Assembly (NCBI GenBank): GCA_003155705.1
Contig: PMEC01000171.1
Span: 7,538 to 13,807 of the forward strand
Reading direction: 5' to 3'
DNA: 6,270 nucleotides
DNA from: Bacteroidales bacterium
Lineage (GTDB): Bacteria > Bacteroidota > Bacteroidia > Bacteroidales > VadinHA17
Made by a program: the position numbers and the translations under genes. Below, in pieces: positions 5,267 through 6,270 of the stretch (positions are counted from its first letter, which is position 1; every line of letters starts with the position of its first letter). The notes under the pieces were generated by a model. That model saw only the letters and a list, made by a program, of their open reading frames with translations. It was not told the DNA's origin and did not search any database.

Positions 5267-6270
5267 ATGAATGATATACTGTCCAACAAATACTTCAAAT
5301 TTGCTGTTGCTGCGATTATTTATCTTCTTATTGTAATATGGATCGGAAATTATTGGTTGCTTATCGGTCTTGCCATAGTTTTCGATGTTTACGTAACTGA
5401 AAAAGTTAACTGGGCCTTCTGGAAAAAAAGAAACGGTAATAACAGTACTTTTATTGAATGGCTTGATGCACTGATATTTGCAGTAATTGCCGTTACTCTT
5501 ATTAACATCTTTCTTTTTCAGAATTACAGGATACCTACAGGTTCAATGGAGAAATCATTATTGATTGGAGATCATCTTTTTGTGAGTAAAATTGCGTATG
5601 GTCCCAGAATGCCGAATACACCTATTGCATTTCCATTTACACAGAATACACTGCCAATCACCAATGGCAAATCCTGGTCGGATCTGATTCATTGGCCATA
5701 TAAGAGACTGGTCGGAACAGGAGGGGTAAGAAATAATGATCCTATCGTTTTTAACTTTCCGGCGGGAGATACAGTAGTCTTAGAAGATACAGCAACCAGC
5801 TATTATGAGATTGTCAGAAGAGCTGCTCGTGAATATAAAGATAGGGATGCAAATGCATCTCAACCAGTCAAAAGTGATGCATATTACATGGATCTTGCAA
5901 GAAAAGAGGTCAGGGAACGATTTCACATAGTTTACAGACCGGTTGACAGGAGAGACAATTATGTAAAAAGATGTATTGGTATTCCGGGTGATACTATTCT
6001 TATTAAAGAAGGAACAGTTTTTATAAACGGGAAGCAACTTGCTGAAAACAAAACCCAGCAGACAACTTATGATGTAAACACAAATGGTACTACGATAAAT
6101 CCAAAAGCTTTTGAAAGGCTTGATATTTCCAAAGCTGATCAGCAATCTTATATGGGAGTCTATATTCTTCCGCTTACAAAGGGGAACGCTGAGGCATTGT
6201 CAAAATTCTCAAATGTGACAGATGTAAAACCAATATTTGTAAGGGCAGGGGAGTTTGAACCCTATATTTT
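5267..6270 (+). CDS. lepB: Signal peptidase I, partial (3' end outside window)
   Basis: LepB removes Sec and Tat signal peptides at the outer face of the inner membrane. The reading frame is open from ATG 5267 to the window edge, giving 334 residues and an incomplete codon; the C-terminus is missing. Hydrophobic segments lie at about 11-43 (possibly two passes) and 66-84. The VYVTEKVNWAFWKKR linker (41-55) between them is typical of the Bacteroidetes form. The Ser box is IPTGSMEKSLLIGDHLFVSK (89-108), with nucleophile S93. NDPIVFNFPAGD (157-168) corresponds to the RGDIVVF box. NYVKRCIGIPGD (231-242) carries the general base K234. The 140-residue gap between S93 and K234 is far longer than the roughly 55 residues in E. 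coli, as known for this phylum. The final GDNR-type box must lie beyond the window. ATG is chosen because it starts the first membrane segment, 38 bp after dapB. Confidence 0.95.
   Translation, partial: MNDILSNKYFKFAVAAIIYLLIVIWIGNYWLLIGLAIVFDVYVTEKVNWAFWKKRNGNNSTFIEWLDALIFAVIAVTLINIFLFQNYRIPTGSMEKSLLIGDHLFVSKIAYGPRMPNTPIAFPFTQNTLPITNGKSWSDLIHWPYKRLVGTGGVRNNDPIVFNFPAGDTVVLEDTATSYYEIVRRAAREYKDRDANASQPVKSDAYYMDLARKEVRERFHIVYRPVDRRDNYVKRCIGIPGDTILIKEGTVFINGKQLAENKTQQTTYDVNTNGTTINPKAFERLDISKADQQSYMGVYILPLTKGNAEALSKFSNVTDVKPIFVRAGEFEPYI

Noticed and set aside
5780..6145. 121-codon open frame on the minus strand
   Set aside because: It lies wholly antisense to lepB, whose catalytic motifs are clear. 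Its product is rich in Ile, Phe, Ser and Cys without recognisable family features, as expected of a shadow frame.

Overview
The window looks like a chromosomal segment of a Bacteroidota (Bacteroidetes) genome, probably Bacteroidales or a related uncultured lineage. The reasons are the low GC content, the near absence of Shine-Dalgarno sequences before the starts, promoter-like matches to the Bacteroidetes -33/-7 consensus (TTTG, about 19 nt, TAnnTTTG), a dapB-lepB gene pair of the Bacteroidetes type, and a signal peptidase I with the long N-terminal and inter-box extensions seen in that phylum. This is inference from gene content; there is no rRNA gene to confirm it.

Layout. 1-56 is an array of converging 8-bp tandem repeats that can fold into a hairpin. 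114-383 (+) encodes a small eight-cysteine YkgJ-type protein. 421-534 is a GC-rich, highly foldable intergenic element between two convergent genes; it contains a hairpin that looks like the terminator of the minus-strand gene. 553-2241 (-) encodes an exported metal-dependent amidohydrolase of the YtcJ/Amidohydro_3 type, probably a lipoprotein. 2242-2440 is the AT-rich divergent intergenic region. 2441-3496 and 3539-4303 (+) are two closely spaced secreted proteins: the first of unknown function with repeated GPY motifs, the second with a lysozyme/lytic-transglycosylase-like signature. 4302-4416 is a second foldable element, built partly of 9-bp repeats. 4512-5228 (+) is dapB (lysine/diaminopimelate biosynthesis) and 5267-6270 (+) is the start of lepB (signal peptidase I), which runs off the right edge.

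How the genes relate. dapB and lepB form a housekeeping pair: DapB feeds meso-diaminopimelate and lysine production for peptidoglycan and protein, and LepB removes Sec signal peptides. The 2441/3539 pair is likely co-transcribed (42-bp gap, no terminator seen) and both products carry N-terminal signal peptides, so they probably act together in the envelope. The amidohydrolase is transcribed divergently from them and convergently with the ykgJ-like gene.

There is no transposase, integrase, CRISPR array, tRNA or phage gene in the window. The features most worth a second look are the three foldable intergenic elements, two of which share a closed multibranch plan, and the uncharacterised secreted pair. 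I do not see a clearly new multi-gene system.
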